Position numbers and translations under genes: made by a program | Shown here: piece after piece, positions 15,929 through 21,958 of the stretch | Position numbering within the stretch: the first letter of the stretch is position 1 | Layout of the letters: every line of letters begins with the position of its first letter | Notes under the pieces: model-generated | What the model was told of the DNA's origin: nothing | What the model saw: the letters and a program-made list of their open reading frames with translations, nothing else | Databases searched by the model: none | Source of the DNA: a virus | DNA length: 21,958 bases | Strand: one strand, 5' to 3' | IMG/VR virus record: IMGVR_UViG_3300005582_000129 | Coordinates: 1 to 21,958 of that record

Positions 15929-16430
15929 GAACGGCCGCCGCTGCTTCGTGGTGGCCCTGCTCGTCAAGGATGGCGATCGCCTCCTCCAGCGTGACGCGCG
16001 CCAGCTCCTCGTCGGACTTCTCCCCGAGCGTGAGCGCCCCGGTGAGCTCCTGCACCTCCGTCTTCGGCAGGCCGAAGCGATCGGCCACCGAGTCGGCGGC
16101 GCGGAGCCGGATGGCGTGGTCGGCCGGGCTGTCGAGCGCCCCGCTACAATGGGGGCACTCACCAGCGGGGCCGGCGGTAGCCTTCAAGGCATCGCGCCAC
16201 ACTCCCACCGCCGAGTTGAGCAGCCCAGCCCCTACGCGCTTGGCGCTGGTCCGCGCGTCGTTCTGGATGCGCTCTACCTCCTCCAGCACCTCGGGCGACT
16301 GAATCAGCCGCGTGACGGTGTTGCGGTGTGCGCCGATCTCCTCGGCGATCTCCACGTTCGTCGCGCCCGTGCAGAGCATCGCTGCCACGCGAACCGCGAT
16401 CAATGCCGGATCATGCACGACCACGCCCAT
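15909..16430 (-). CDS. terS: Terminase small subunit
   Basis: A 173-residue protein. ATG at 16430 is chosen because it overlaps the stop of the upstream small gene by one base (TAATG). The frame extends upstream but only in a sequence with no coding character. Residues 24-44 (TNVEIAEEIGAHRNTVTRLI) form a helix-turn-helix of the kind used by small terminases to bind the packaging site. A helical oligomerisation region follows (SPEVLEEVERIQNDARTSAK). A single CPHC knuckle at 92-95 and a C-terminal acidic helix (SDEELARVTLEEAIAILDEQ) complete it; the latter may contact the large subunit. It is encoded directly upstream of terL and 165 bases from the repeat-bearing gap it might recognise. Confidence 0.85.
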   Translation of the reverse strand: MGVVVHDPALIAVRVAAMLCTGATNVEIAEEIGAHRNTVTRLIQSPEVLEEVERIQNDARTSAKRVGAGLLNSAVGVWRDALKATAGPAGECPHCSGALDSPADHAIRLRAADSVADRFGLPKTEVQELTGALTLGEKSDEELARVTLEEAIAILDEQGHHEAAAAVRATLAI

Positions 16431-16594
16431 TACGGAGCCACCACGAGCGCGCCGAGAACGCCAACCGTCACGACCGCCACGAGCGCAGCGGCTACCCATC
16501 GCAGCCACCTCGACTCCACCACCCGCTCGACCAGGGCAAACGCAAGAATGACCACGAGGGCGGGTAGGTCGCGGGCGGGGATGTTGCCGAGCAT
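16430..16594 (-). CDS. Small two-helix membrane protein, 54 residues
   Basis: A 54-residue frame, ATG at 16594, ending in a TAA that shares its last base with the ATG of the small terminase. The product has two hydrophobic segments: PALVVILAFALVERVV (11-26), then a charged turn with ESRWLRW, then VAAALVAVVTVGVLGALVVA (34-53). The first is short and contains a Glu. A hairpin in the inner membrane is likely. No enzymatic motif is visible. Small two-helix proteins of this type can be holins or antiholins, but no lysin is adjacent, so this is only an option. The one-base junction and the GC-rich third positions support a real gene. The ribosome binding site is weak (TAGG about 9 bases upstream). 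Confidence 0.65.
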   Translation of the reverse strand: MLGNIPARDLPALVVILAFALVERVVESRWLRWVAAALVAVVTVGVLGALVVAP

Positions 16595-16639
16595 GCCGTA
16601 GCCTACCACGAGGGCGGGAAGGTGGCGACCGGCGCACGT

Positions 16640-16661
16640 CGGACAGATCGCGGACAGATCG
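16640..16661. repeat. Tandem 11-bp direct repeat CGGACAGATCG x2
   Basis: Two perfect adjacent copies (16640-16650 and 16651-16661). On the minus strand each reads CGATCTGTCCG. The left copy is extended by GT to GTCGGACAG, which recurs inverted at 16828-16836 (CTGTCCGAC). The pair lies about 45 bases upstream of the 54-residue membrane-protein gene and about 210 bases from the small-terminase start. Confidence 0.8.
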
Positions 16662-16725
16662 TACTACAGGAGATTGACGGTTTGCGGCCCATACTGACAC
16701 TTGCTACACGTTTTCTTAGTAGTCT

Positions 16726-16735
16726 CTCACGTGAG
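16726..16735. repeat. 10-bp palindrome CTCACGTGAG
   Basis: A perfect palindrome in the AT-rich core of the gap. Its centre CACGTG (16728-16733) is repeated exactly 64 bases away at 16792-16797. Palindromes of this size suit a dimeric regulator; none is encoded in view. Confidence 0.5.
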
Positions 16736-16865
16736 GAAAAAGGAAAGCGCACATCATGTATACAGATGCGACTTTCGGCCTCTGAAGTGTCCACGTGTCC
16801 GGATCGCGTTCCCATCGGCATTCTCTCCTGTCCGACATCTGCGGAACGTGTCGTAATGTGTCCGT

Positions 16866-18491
16866 TCACTCTCCGAACCCGGTCTGCCGAGCCTTGACGG
16901 TCAGGCTGATGCCTGTCCACCGCCGCCCGGTGCTTCGGTCGTTCGCCTGCTTCATGCCCTTCCGCTGGAGCTCCTGCGAGAACCACTTGTGGGAGCGAGG
17001 CCGTAGCCCGTTATCCTTGGCCCACTCGACATAGCTGGCGTAGAGCGGCGCGTTCTCTGCGCTCAGGAGCGAGTTGACCTCGCACCGCTCCTCCACGAAG
17101 TCGCCGAGCATGTCCATCTCCTGCCGGTACTTGGCGCTGGCTCCGGTCACGGCGGCGGGTGCGGCGAGGCCCTGGGCCTTCCACTCCTTGAAGCCTTCGA
17201 TCATCCAGCGCAGGATGGCGGCGTGCTCGGCTTTCAGCTTGTTGGGGAGGTCGCCGTCTACCTCGTCGTCGGGGATCGTGAAGGCGAACGGGATCAAGCG
17301 GAGCCGGCGCCAGATGCCGTTGTCGGTGCCCTTGATGGGCGGCTTGTGGTTGGTCATCATCCAGAGCTTGAACTGGGGGATGAAGTCGAAGAACTCACGA
17401 TTGAGGAAGCGCGCGGTCACGGTGTCCTGACCGGTCACGGTCTTGATCAGGCCCTCGTCAAGCGGGGCGCCCTCGTTGGGCTCGGAGCAGAGCACGAAGC
17501 GTGCGCCAGCGAGGGCGGCGAGGTCGTTGGGAATGCCCCCGGCCTTGCGGTCTACGAAGGTGGCGACCTGAGCCCCCTGGGCGTAGCTGCCGAGGATGGC
17601 CTTGAGGGTGTTGAGGAACACGCCCTTGCCGTTTCGGCCGGTGCCGTAGGCGATGAACATGCACTGCTCGGACGTATCGCCGGTCAGGGCGTAGCCGGCA
17701 GCGCGCTGGAGAAACGCGACCATCTCCACGGCTGCGGCGTTCGCGGGGTCTGCGTAGGCTGCGTCGAGGGCGGCGGTGTCCGGGGCGACCAGCGGCCCGC
17801 CCATGATGCGGAGGAGGAACGCGCGCCACGTCGGGCAGTCGGCGAGCTGGGCGGCGACGGAGGTTGACCGGGTGATCAGGTCGGCGCGGCGGTTGGGGTG
17901 ACGGCGCCCGGTGCGGAGGTTGTAGGTCTGGTCGGTGGTGTTGAGCATGAGCGGGTCGTGGTCCCATGCGTCAACGTCAACGGCGATGGACTGGCGCCCG
18001 CGGAGCACCTCGAGCATGTTTCGGATGCCGGCGGCGCTCTCGCACTTGTTCGCGTGGGCGAGGATGGCCTTCCGCATGGCGCGTGCTCGCTTCTCTTCCT
18101 CGCTGAGTACGAGGTCGGTGGAGTCGGGCGGCGCTCGCTTGCGCCACTCTTCGCCCACGATGTCGGCGAGCCGGTAGGCGGCGCGGGTGGTGTCCGGTCG
18201 CCACTTGGCGCCATCCCACAGCATCCACCCTTCGCCTGGCATGGCCCCGCACCACCGGATATCGCCGCCTGCGAGGCGCACGAGGATGCGGGCGTTGCCG
18301 AGGTCGGTCAGGCGCTCGCTATCGGTGTCGATGATGTCGGGGGCGATGTCGTGCCCGGGGTCGTCTGGGTCGTCGGGTCGCACGATCTCCAGCTCGGCGG
18401 GCTCGTGGTAGACCTCGGCGGAAAGCAGAAGCTCGGTGAGGTCTACGCCTTGCGCGTAGAGGTCGGAGATGTCGATCTTAGGGGAGGTCAT
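16866..18491 (-). CDS. D5/P4-type replicative helicase (SF3-like)
   Basis: A 541-residue protein; ATG 18491 is chosen for its ATGA overlap with the primase stop, since upstream in-frame residues are an Arg/His-rich artefact. Residues about 60-260 correspond to the D5_N-type region (GNARILVRLAGGDIRWCGAM, WMLWDGAKW). The helicase core follows: Walker A YGTGRNGKGVFL near 282-292, Walker B-like FVLCSEPNEG at 332-341, sensor motif LWMMTNHKPPI at 377-386, and the arginine-bearing GIWRRLRLIPF at 392-402. The C-terminus (about 460-520, DFVEERCEV and LYASYVEWAKDNGLRPRSHK) fits the winged-helix found at the end of this family. It probably forms a hexameric ring that unwinds the phage origin. Its primase partner is the separate gene just upstream; the AEP/TOPRIM half is not fused as in P4 alpha. 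Confidence 0.9.
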   Translation of the reverse strand: MTSPKIDISDLYAQGVDLTELLLSAEVYHEPAELEIVRPDDPDDPGHDIAPDIIDTDSERLTDLGNARILVRLAGGDIRWCGAMPGEGWMLWDGAKWRPDTTRAAYRLADIVGEEWRKRAPPDSTDLVLSEEEKRARAMRKAILAHANKCESAAGIRNMLEVLRGRQSIAVDVDAWDHDPLMLNTTDQTYNLRTGRRHPNRRADLITRSTSVAAQLADCPTWRAFLLRIMGGPLVAPDTAALDAAYADPANAAAVEMVAFLQRAAGYALTGDTSEQCMFIAYGTGRNGKGVFLNTLKAILGSYAQGAQVATFVDRKAGGIPNDLAALAGARFVLCSEPNEGAPLDEGLIKTVTGQDTVTARFLNREFFDFIPQFKLWMMTNHKPPIKGTDNGIWRRLRLIPFAFTIPDDEVDGDLPNKLKAEHAAILRWMIEGFKEWKAQGLAAPAAVTGASAKYRQEMDMLGDFVEERCEVNSLLSAENAPLYASYVEWAKDNGLRPRSHKWFSQELQRKGMKQANDRSTGRRWTGISLTVKARQTGFGE

Positions 18492-19414
18492 TTGGCTTCC
18501 GGTGGGCGGGTGCGGTGTATTTTGCGGTGTCGATAGTGGGCGGCGACCTTCGCGGCGTAGTCGTTGCCGGCGGTGTCGTTGTCGGTGGCGATGATGAGGT
18601 CGGCGGTGTCGGGCAGGGCGATGCCCGCGAAGGCTTCTGCGCCCCCGGAGGTGAGGCCGAACACGGTAACGGGCTCTCTGTATTCGGCCCAACACGATAG
18701 CGCGAGCCAATCCGTGAGCCCTTCGGCGACAACGACGAGCCCACCATCTACGGGTGTGCGGCCGTTCCAGAAGAGCAAACCTCGGGCGTCGAGGTTCTTA
18801 CCCCACACGGTCTTGATGCGTCGCCCGTTGAACTCTGGTGGCTCCACGATGGCGCGGCCGTGGAGGTTGACGGCTTGCGGCGCGGGGCCGGCGAAGGACC
18901 ACCCGCGGGTAACGAGTCGCCACGTTGCGGCCCGGCCGACTGGCCACCAGTCCGGGTAAAGCTCGCTCGCTGGGGGAGTGAATCGCGCGAGGTCGGGTGA
19001 TACATTGCGATACCCGCGGGCGATGAGGAACGGGTCGCCCGACGGGCACGGATAGCAGGCGCTCCAGAAGCTCGACACATCGGCGTATCGCGCGGGTGGA
19101 GGTGGCGCGGCTGGTCGCGGTGGCGGGGCCTCGCCGCACCAATCGCGCACGGCTCGGCGCCCATCGTCGCTGGCATCGCGGAGCCGGTGCCCGGTGAGTG
19201 CATAGCTCAGGTAGTCCAGGCCGTCGCCCATGGCGGGGCATTTGTAGCACTTCCAGCCGCCGCCGGGGCCGACGACGACAGCGCCGCGGCGGCCGTCCCG
19301 GTGCGGCTCGTTGCAGGCGGGGCACGGGTAGCCGCGGCGAGGGTCGCCCTCATAGCCGAGCCCGGCGGCCACCTCGGCGACGGTGCGGCGTTGCCGGTCG
19401 ATCCACCCGCTCAC
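18488..19414 (-). CDS. DNA primase with zinc finger and TOPRIM domain
   Basis: A 308-residue protein. I take the GTG at 19414 as start because it overlaps the helicase stop as GTGA; an ATG at 19510 would intrude about 100 bases into that gene with atypical sequence. The zinc-binding part has CPAC at 31-34 and CYKC at 56-59, with RDGRRGAVVV between them, as in CHC2-type primase fingers. A Pro-rich linker (about 95-108) follows. The TOPRIM domain is marked by the conserved Glu231 in VVVAEGLTDWLALSCW and the acidic DNDTAG at 278-283. Such phage primases lay down RNA primers at the fork. It sits between two helicases, and together with the downstream D5-type helicase it resembles a split gp4-like primase-helicase. 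Confidence 0.87.
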   Translation of the reverse strand: MSGWIDRQRRTVAEVAAGLGYEGDPRRGYPCPACNEPHRDGRRGAVVVGPGGGWKCYKCPAMGDGLDYLSYALTGHRLRDASDDGRRAVRDWCGEAPPPRPAAPPPPARYADVSSFWSACYPCPSGDPFLIARGYRNVSPDLARFTPPASELYPDWWPVGRAATWRLVTRGWSFAGPAPQAVNLHGRAIVEPPEFNGRRIKTVWGKNLDARGLLFWNGRTPVDGGLVVVAEGLTDWLALSCWAEYREPVTVFGLTSGGAEAFAGIALPDTADLIIATDNDTAGNDYAAKVAAHYRHRKIHRTRPPEAK

Positions 19415-21270
19415 GACCGCGCCCTGTTGATCTGCGCCTGAAAGCCCTTGGCTTCGAGCAGGAACGACGCCTCGCCGAAGGAAAGCCCATCGGGCGGCTT
19501 GATCTTCCACTTCACGAGAGCGGCAATCATCTTCTCGGTTGGTGTGTCGGCCATGCGTCGTTTGTCGAGCTTGCCCGGCTTGAAGTGTTGCCGGGTAGCG
19601 GCTTCACATTCATCGAACGGGCCGACGGCGATACATTCGACTTCGATCTCACGACGTATCCACGCTTCCCACACGTCGCCCGCCTCGCGGAGCATGGCCG
19701 ACTCACCGAACCGCTCGCCCTTGGCGACCATGATCCGGCGGTTGTTGATCGTCGTCTCGAACCACCCTGCGCGCGTGGTGCCGCGCTCGGCCTCGCCGAA
19801 CAGGGAGATCGAGAACTCGCGCATCCCTCGCACGCCGACGCCCATTGATACCTGCTCTGGCTCGTTTGGCTTTCGGGGTGGCTTGACCATCACGAGGTCA
19901 CGGCAGCGCCACCAGCGCGACGACTCGAACAAGTCAGGGTCGGAGGCGAGCGCGAGCGCCCGCGTTTCGAGTTGCTTGTCGGTCGTCTCTTCGAGGTCGA
20001 GCGAGTCAGGAGCGCCGCGCCAGAGCACGCGCGCATCGCCCTGGTTGTCTCGGTCGGCATAGTTGCGCACCTCGGTCACGAGGCCGCGAGAGAGTGCCGC
20101 GTGTTGCCGGTGTCTCACCTCGGCGCCGACTTCGATACGCGGTCCCGGCTCGGTCGGCTTGGTGAGGTCCACGAGTGACGCAAGGTCATGCGTCGAGGAG
20201 TTGGCCACGAAGTCGAGGATCACGCCCTCCACCTTGCCGGTGCGCGGGCTGTTGCGGGTGACGCGCCCTACCTGCTGCGCGTAGAGCCCTCGGCTATGTG
20301 TCGGTCGCAAGAGCATCACGATCTCGGTCGGCGGGTGGTCGAAGCCTTCTGATAGGAGGTTGTTGTTGCAGAGCACGGCGATCTGACCGGCCTTGAACGA
20401 TTCGATCTTGCGGGTGCGTTCCTTGTCGGTGCCCCACACGGCCTCCGCGGTGACGCCGACGGCTTGCAACTCGGCGGCGAGGTGTCGCGCGTGGTCGATC
20501 GTGACGGTGAAGGCGAGCGCCTGCTTTCCCCTGCCGTGCTCCAGGTACTTCGCCGCGGCGGCGCGGTTCCGCGGCTCGGTGTCGATCATCTTCGCCAGCT
20601 CGTCCTCGTCGGCCGGGTCCACGCCGCTCAGGTCGAGGTCTGTTTCGATGGTCACGCCGCGGATAGGGCAGAGGGCTCCATCTTCGATCGCCTGCTTCAA
20701 GCTGTATTCGTAGGCGAGGAAGCTCACGACATCGCCGAGCCCTTCCGTGCGCCCGCCGCCCGCGTTGCGGTAGGGCGTGGCCGTAAAGAGGATGTGCTTC
20801 CACTTCGGGTTTAGGGCCTCGGCCCGCTTGTAGATGGCCTGATACGACTTCGCGGGGGCGTGGTGGGCCTCGTCAGTAAATACGAAGTCGAACGCCGGCA
20901 ACGTGTCGAGCCGCTTGCCGCGGAGGGTCTGGACGGAGGCGAACACGCATTGCCGGTCGATCTCGTTGACCGAACCCTTTACCTTGCCGGCGTGGAGGGC
21001 GGGTTCGATCTCGCGCGCCCGCTGCATCACGTCGTCAATGAGCTCGTCGCGGTGGACCAGGAAGAGGCACCGCTTGCCCGCTCGCGCGGCCTTGACCGTG
21101 AGCGAGGCGATCAGGGTGCCTTTCCCGGTGCCGGTGGCCGCGGAGATCAACACGGCTTGCTCTTTGGGCAGGTGCTCGCGGATCGCCATCATCGCTTCGG
21201 TCTGCCACTTGCGGGGCACGGCGCCGGGGGCGAGGGGCACCAGGGACGTATCGGCGGTGTTCATTCGCAT
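19411..21270 (-). CDS. DEAD/DEAH-box superfamily 2 helicase with C-terminal extension
   Basis: A 619-residue protein from ATG 21270; a second ATG at 21264 lies in an ATGA overlap with the nuclease stop and may be the true start (617 residues). SF2 motifs are complete: RKWQTEAM near 20, motif I SAATGTGKG at 43-51, FLVHRDELIDD (Ia), motif II TDEAHH at 132-137, motif III TATP at 163-166, motif V LLSEGFDHP near 305 and motif VI QQVGRVTRN at 332-340. This pattern is that of RecG/UvsW/ResIII-like DNA translocases of many phages, probably used in fork remodelling or recombination. Residues ~380-619 are a further ~240-residue region without motifs I recognise (KKxPRKPNEPEQ-like basic stretch, many Trp and Glu). 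It lies between nuclease and primase. Confidence 0.9.
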   Translation of the reverse strand: MRMNTADTSLVPLAPGAVPRKWQTEAMMAIREHLPKEQAVLISAATGTGKGTLIASLTVKAARAGKRCLFLVHRDELIDDVMQRAREIEPALHAGKVKGSVNEIDRQCVFASVQTLRGKRLDTLPAFDFVFTDEAHHAPAKSYQAIYKRAEALNPKWKHILFTATPYRNAGGGRTEGLGDVVSFLAYEYSLKQAIEDGALCPIRGVTIETDLDLSGVDPADEDELAKMIDTEPRNRAAAAKYLEHGRGKQALAFTVTIDHARHLAAELQAVGVTAEAVWGTDKERTRKIESFKAGQIAVLCNNNLLSEGFDHPPTEIVMLLRPTHSRGLYAQQVGRVTRNSPRTGKVEGVILDFVANSSTHDLASLVDLTKPTEPGPRIEVGAEVRHRQHAALSRGLVTEVRNYADRDNQGDARVLWRGAPDSLDLEETTDKQLETRALALASDPDLFESSRWWRCRDLVMVKPPRKPNEPEQVSMGVGVRGMREFSISLFGEAERGTTRAGWFETTINNRRIMVAKGERFGESAMLREAGDVWEAWIRREIEVECIAVGPFDECEAATRQHFKPGKLDKRRMADTPTEKMIAALVKWKIKPPDGLSFGEASFLLEAKGFQAQINRARS

Positions 21271-21686
21271 ACCGTCACCGTCCAGTTACCGCCGAGCGTT
21301 TCTACGCCATCGGCGAGTGTGAGCGATGCCGGGTGGCCGGTGGTGTACCAGCGCCTCCACCGGTCGCGGAAGGTCGCCCACCACACGACGGCATCGCCCT
21401 CGGCGGTTCGCATGTAGATGAACGAGCGCCCGCCGGCCCGGTCGAACGAATCGAAGGCGGCGGCTTGGTGCGGCTTCAGTAGCGCGACGGGCCACGCATG
21501 GAGGCGGGTTGACTTCGCGTCGAAGAGCAGGGCGCGCCCATGCCCAACGGCGATGTAGTCGGGCGGTCCCTTGGTGCGCTTGTCCTTGGGGTGGTTGCGC
21601 TGGACGTACCAGCCCACGATGCCGTGGTGGAAGGTGTCGAGGTCACGTTCGAGGGCTGCGCCCGCGAGTTGTTGTTCTTTGCCCAT
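21261..21686 (-). CDS. RecU-like Holliday junction resolvase / PD-(D/E)xK nuclease
   Basis: A 141-residue protein with GGAG seven bases before ATG. The central segment reads GPPDYIAVGHGRALLFDAKS (residues 40-59), which is the RecU pattern 'PDf..-.G..i.fEaKsT' with Asp43, Asp56 and Lys58 as the likely metal-binding and catalytic residues; the usual EAK is DAK here. LKPHQAAAFDSFDRAGGRSF at 70-89 matches the conserved HQ helix and following strand. RecU cleaves four-way junctions; in phages such enzymes help resolve recombination or replication intermediates before packaging. It overlaps the helicase start, which suggests the two work together. It is shorter than B. subtilis RecU (about 200 residues) and lacks the N-terminal stalk, so archaeal-Hjc-type or VRR-like variants are possible. 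Confidence 0.77.
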   Translation of the reverse strand: MGKEQQLAGAALERDLDTFHHGIVGWYVQRNHPKDKRTKGPPDYIAVGHGRALLFDAKSTRLHAWPVALLKPHQAAAFDSFDRAGGRSFIYMRTAEGDAVVWWATFRDRWRRWYTTGHPASLTLADGVETLGGNWTVTVCE

Positions 21687-21744
21687 TGCCGCTCCGCGGG
21701 AAGGGTTGATGTCTGGTCAGGCTATCACGGATTCGGGCGGCGGG

Positions 21745-21948
21745 TCACGGCTTCACCTCCTCCCGCAGCTTCTGCATGAGGTGCGATTCCGGGTTGAGGA
21801 GCAGGTACGCGAGCCACGCGAACGCAGCTTCGCGCCCGTCGTTGTAGTAGCCGCCGTTCGCATCGCCGCTGGCGTGCATCCCACGCGCGGCGCTGGCGGC
21901 GTGCTTGGCGAGGTCGGAGAGCTCGCGGGCGAGGTGGGCGGGGTTCAT
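21745..21948 (-). CDS. Small unknown protein, 67 residues
   Basis: A 67-residue frame with a strong GGGAGGTG ribosome binding site four bases before the ATG. The sequence is helical and Ala-rich (ARELSDLAKHAASAARGMHA), with a central NGGYYNDGREAAFAWLAYLL, and ends KLREEVKP. No signal peptide, no clear membrane segment and no family I know. It precedes the nuclease by 58 bases, a space in which I see no promoter. The good ribosome site is the main evidence that it is translated. Confidence 0.6.
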   Translation of the reverse strand: MNPAHLARELSDLAKHAASAARGMHASGDANGGYYNDGREAAFAWLAYLLLNPESHLMQKLREEVKP

Positions 21949-21958
21949 GGCACCTCCC

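Larger units (their letters stand above)
16595..16865 (-). promoter_or_regulatory. Repeat-bearing non-coding region before the packaging/late genes
   Basis: The only gap above 60 bases in the window. Bases 16661-16780 hold 57 G+C of 120 by hand count (about 48%), clearly below the flanking genes. It contains the 11-bp tandem repeat at 16640-16661, six TGTCC/GGACA boxes, a 10-bp palindrome and a second CACGTG. A weak minus-strand promoter candidate is TTCAGA (16783-16778), an 18-bp spacer and TATACA (16759-16754). No rho-independent terminator is evident. A 72-codon frame (16603-16821) with AGGAG upstream exists but its third positions are not GC-rich, so I treat the region as non-coding. Candidate roles are cos/pac site, replication origin, or late control region. 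Confidence 0.55.

Noticed and set aside
15929-16162. Upstream extension of the large terminase to ATG 16162
   Set aside because: The added 78 residues are Arg/Ser/Pro-rich and lie wholly over the small terminase; the ATPase domain begins well downstream.
16431-16700. Upstream extension of the small terminase to an ATG at 16700
   Set aside because: The extension overlaps the 54-residue membrane gene and the repeat-bearing gap; the inner ATG at 16430 has a clean TAATG junction.
16674-16702. Plus-strand promoter with TTGACG and a 17-bp spacer
   Set aside because: The hexamer at the -10 position (ACACTT) is poor and no plus-strand gene lies downstream.
16603-16821. A 72-codon minus-strand frame in the gap, with AGGAG before ATG 16821
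   Set aside because: Third codon positions are not GC-rich, rare codons (CTA, AGA, ATA) cluster, and the product is Ser/Arg/Cys-rich without pattern. It could still be a foreign small gene; conservation in relatives would decide.
18492-18710. Upstream extension of the D5-type helicase to a start at 18710
   Set aside because: The added 73 residues are Arg/His-rich and antithetic to the primase TOPRIM domain encoded there; ATG 18491 has an ATGA junction.
1-21958. CRISPR arrays, tRNA genes, insertion sequences, attachment sites, defence or toxin-antitoxin genes
   Set aside because: Read for by eye on both strands; no repeat-spacer array, cloverleaf, transposase, integrase or recognisable defence gene was found.

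Overview
This window is a contiguous block of a tailed-phage or prophage genome. Every supported gene lies on the minus strand, so the transcriptional order runs from high to low coordinates. The base composition is high in G+C and codon third positions are rich in G and C, which points to a high-GC bacterial host that I cannot name. A tape-measure protein, a tail-tube protein and a tail-assembly chaperone pair are present with no sheath or baseplate-wedge genes, so the particle is most likely a siphovirus with an HK97-fold head and a long non-contractile tail. I see no integrase, repressor, lysis gene, DNA polymerase, tRNA or CRISPR array. Lifestyle therefore cannot be decided from this stretch.

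Right part (16866-21958), DNA metabolism: a 67-residue unknown protein, a RecU-like PD-(D/E)xK nuclease, a superfamily 2 DEAH-box helicase with a large unassigned C-terminal region, a zinc-finger/TOPRIM primase, and a D5/P4-type SF3-like helicase. From the nuclease onward each gene overlaps the next by a few bases, which suggests translational coupling.

Middle (16595-16865): the only sizeable non-coding gap, about 270 bases. It is visibly AT-richer than its surroundings and holds an 11-bp tandem repeat, six TGTCC-type boxes and two CACGTG sites, one inside a 10-bp palindrome. It sits between the replication and packaging genes, immediately upstream of a tiny two-helix membrane protein and the small terminase. 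Candidate roles are a packaging (cos/pac) site, a replication origin or the control region of the late operon.

Left part (1-16594), virion genes in canonical order: 54-residue membrane protein, small terminase, large terminase, portal (carrying a C-terminal Mu gpF-like domain), HK97-type prohead protease, major capsid protein, possible decoration protein, a small unknown, head-tail connector, HK97 gp10-like neck protein, tail terminator, a 54-residue unknown, a protein with a DUF2341-like N-terminus, tail tube, tail-assembly chaperone G/T pair with a probable +1 (not the usual -1) frameshift, tape measure, two minor tail proteins, and a tail-fibre-like protein that runs off the left edge. Many junctions are ATGA, GTGA or TAATG overlaps.

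The genome logic is standard. The more unusual points are the portal-MuF fusion, the predicted +1 frameshift, the repeat-bearing gap beside the terminase, the DUF2341-like protein between tail terminator and tail tube, and the helicase C-terminal extension. All names are from reading motifs and gene order by eye; no database search was run.
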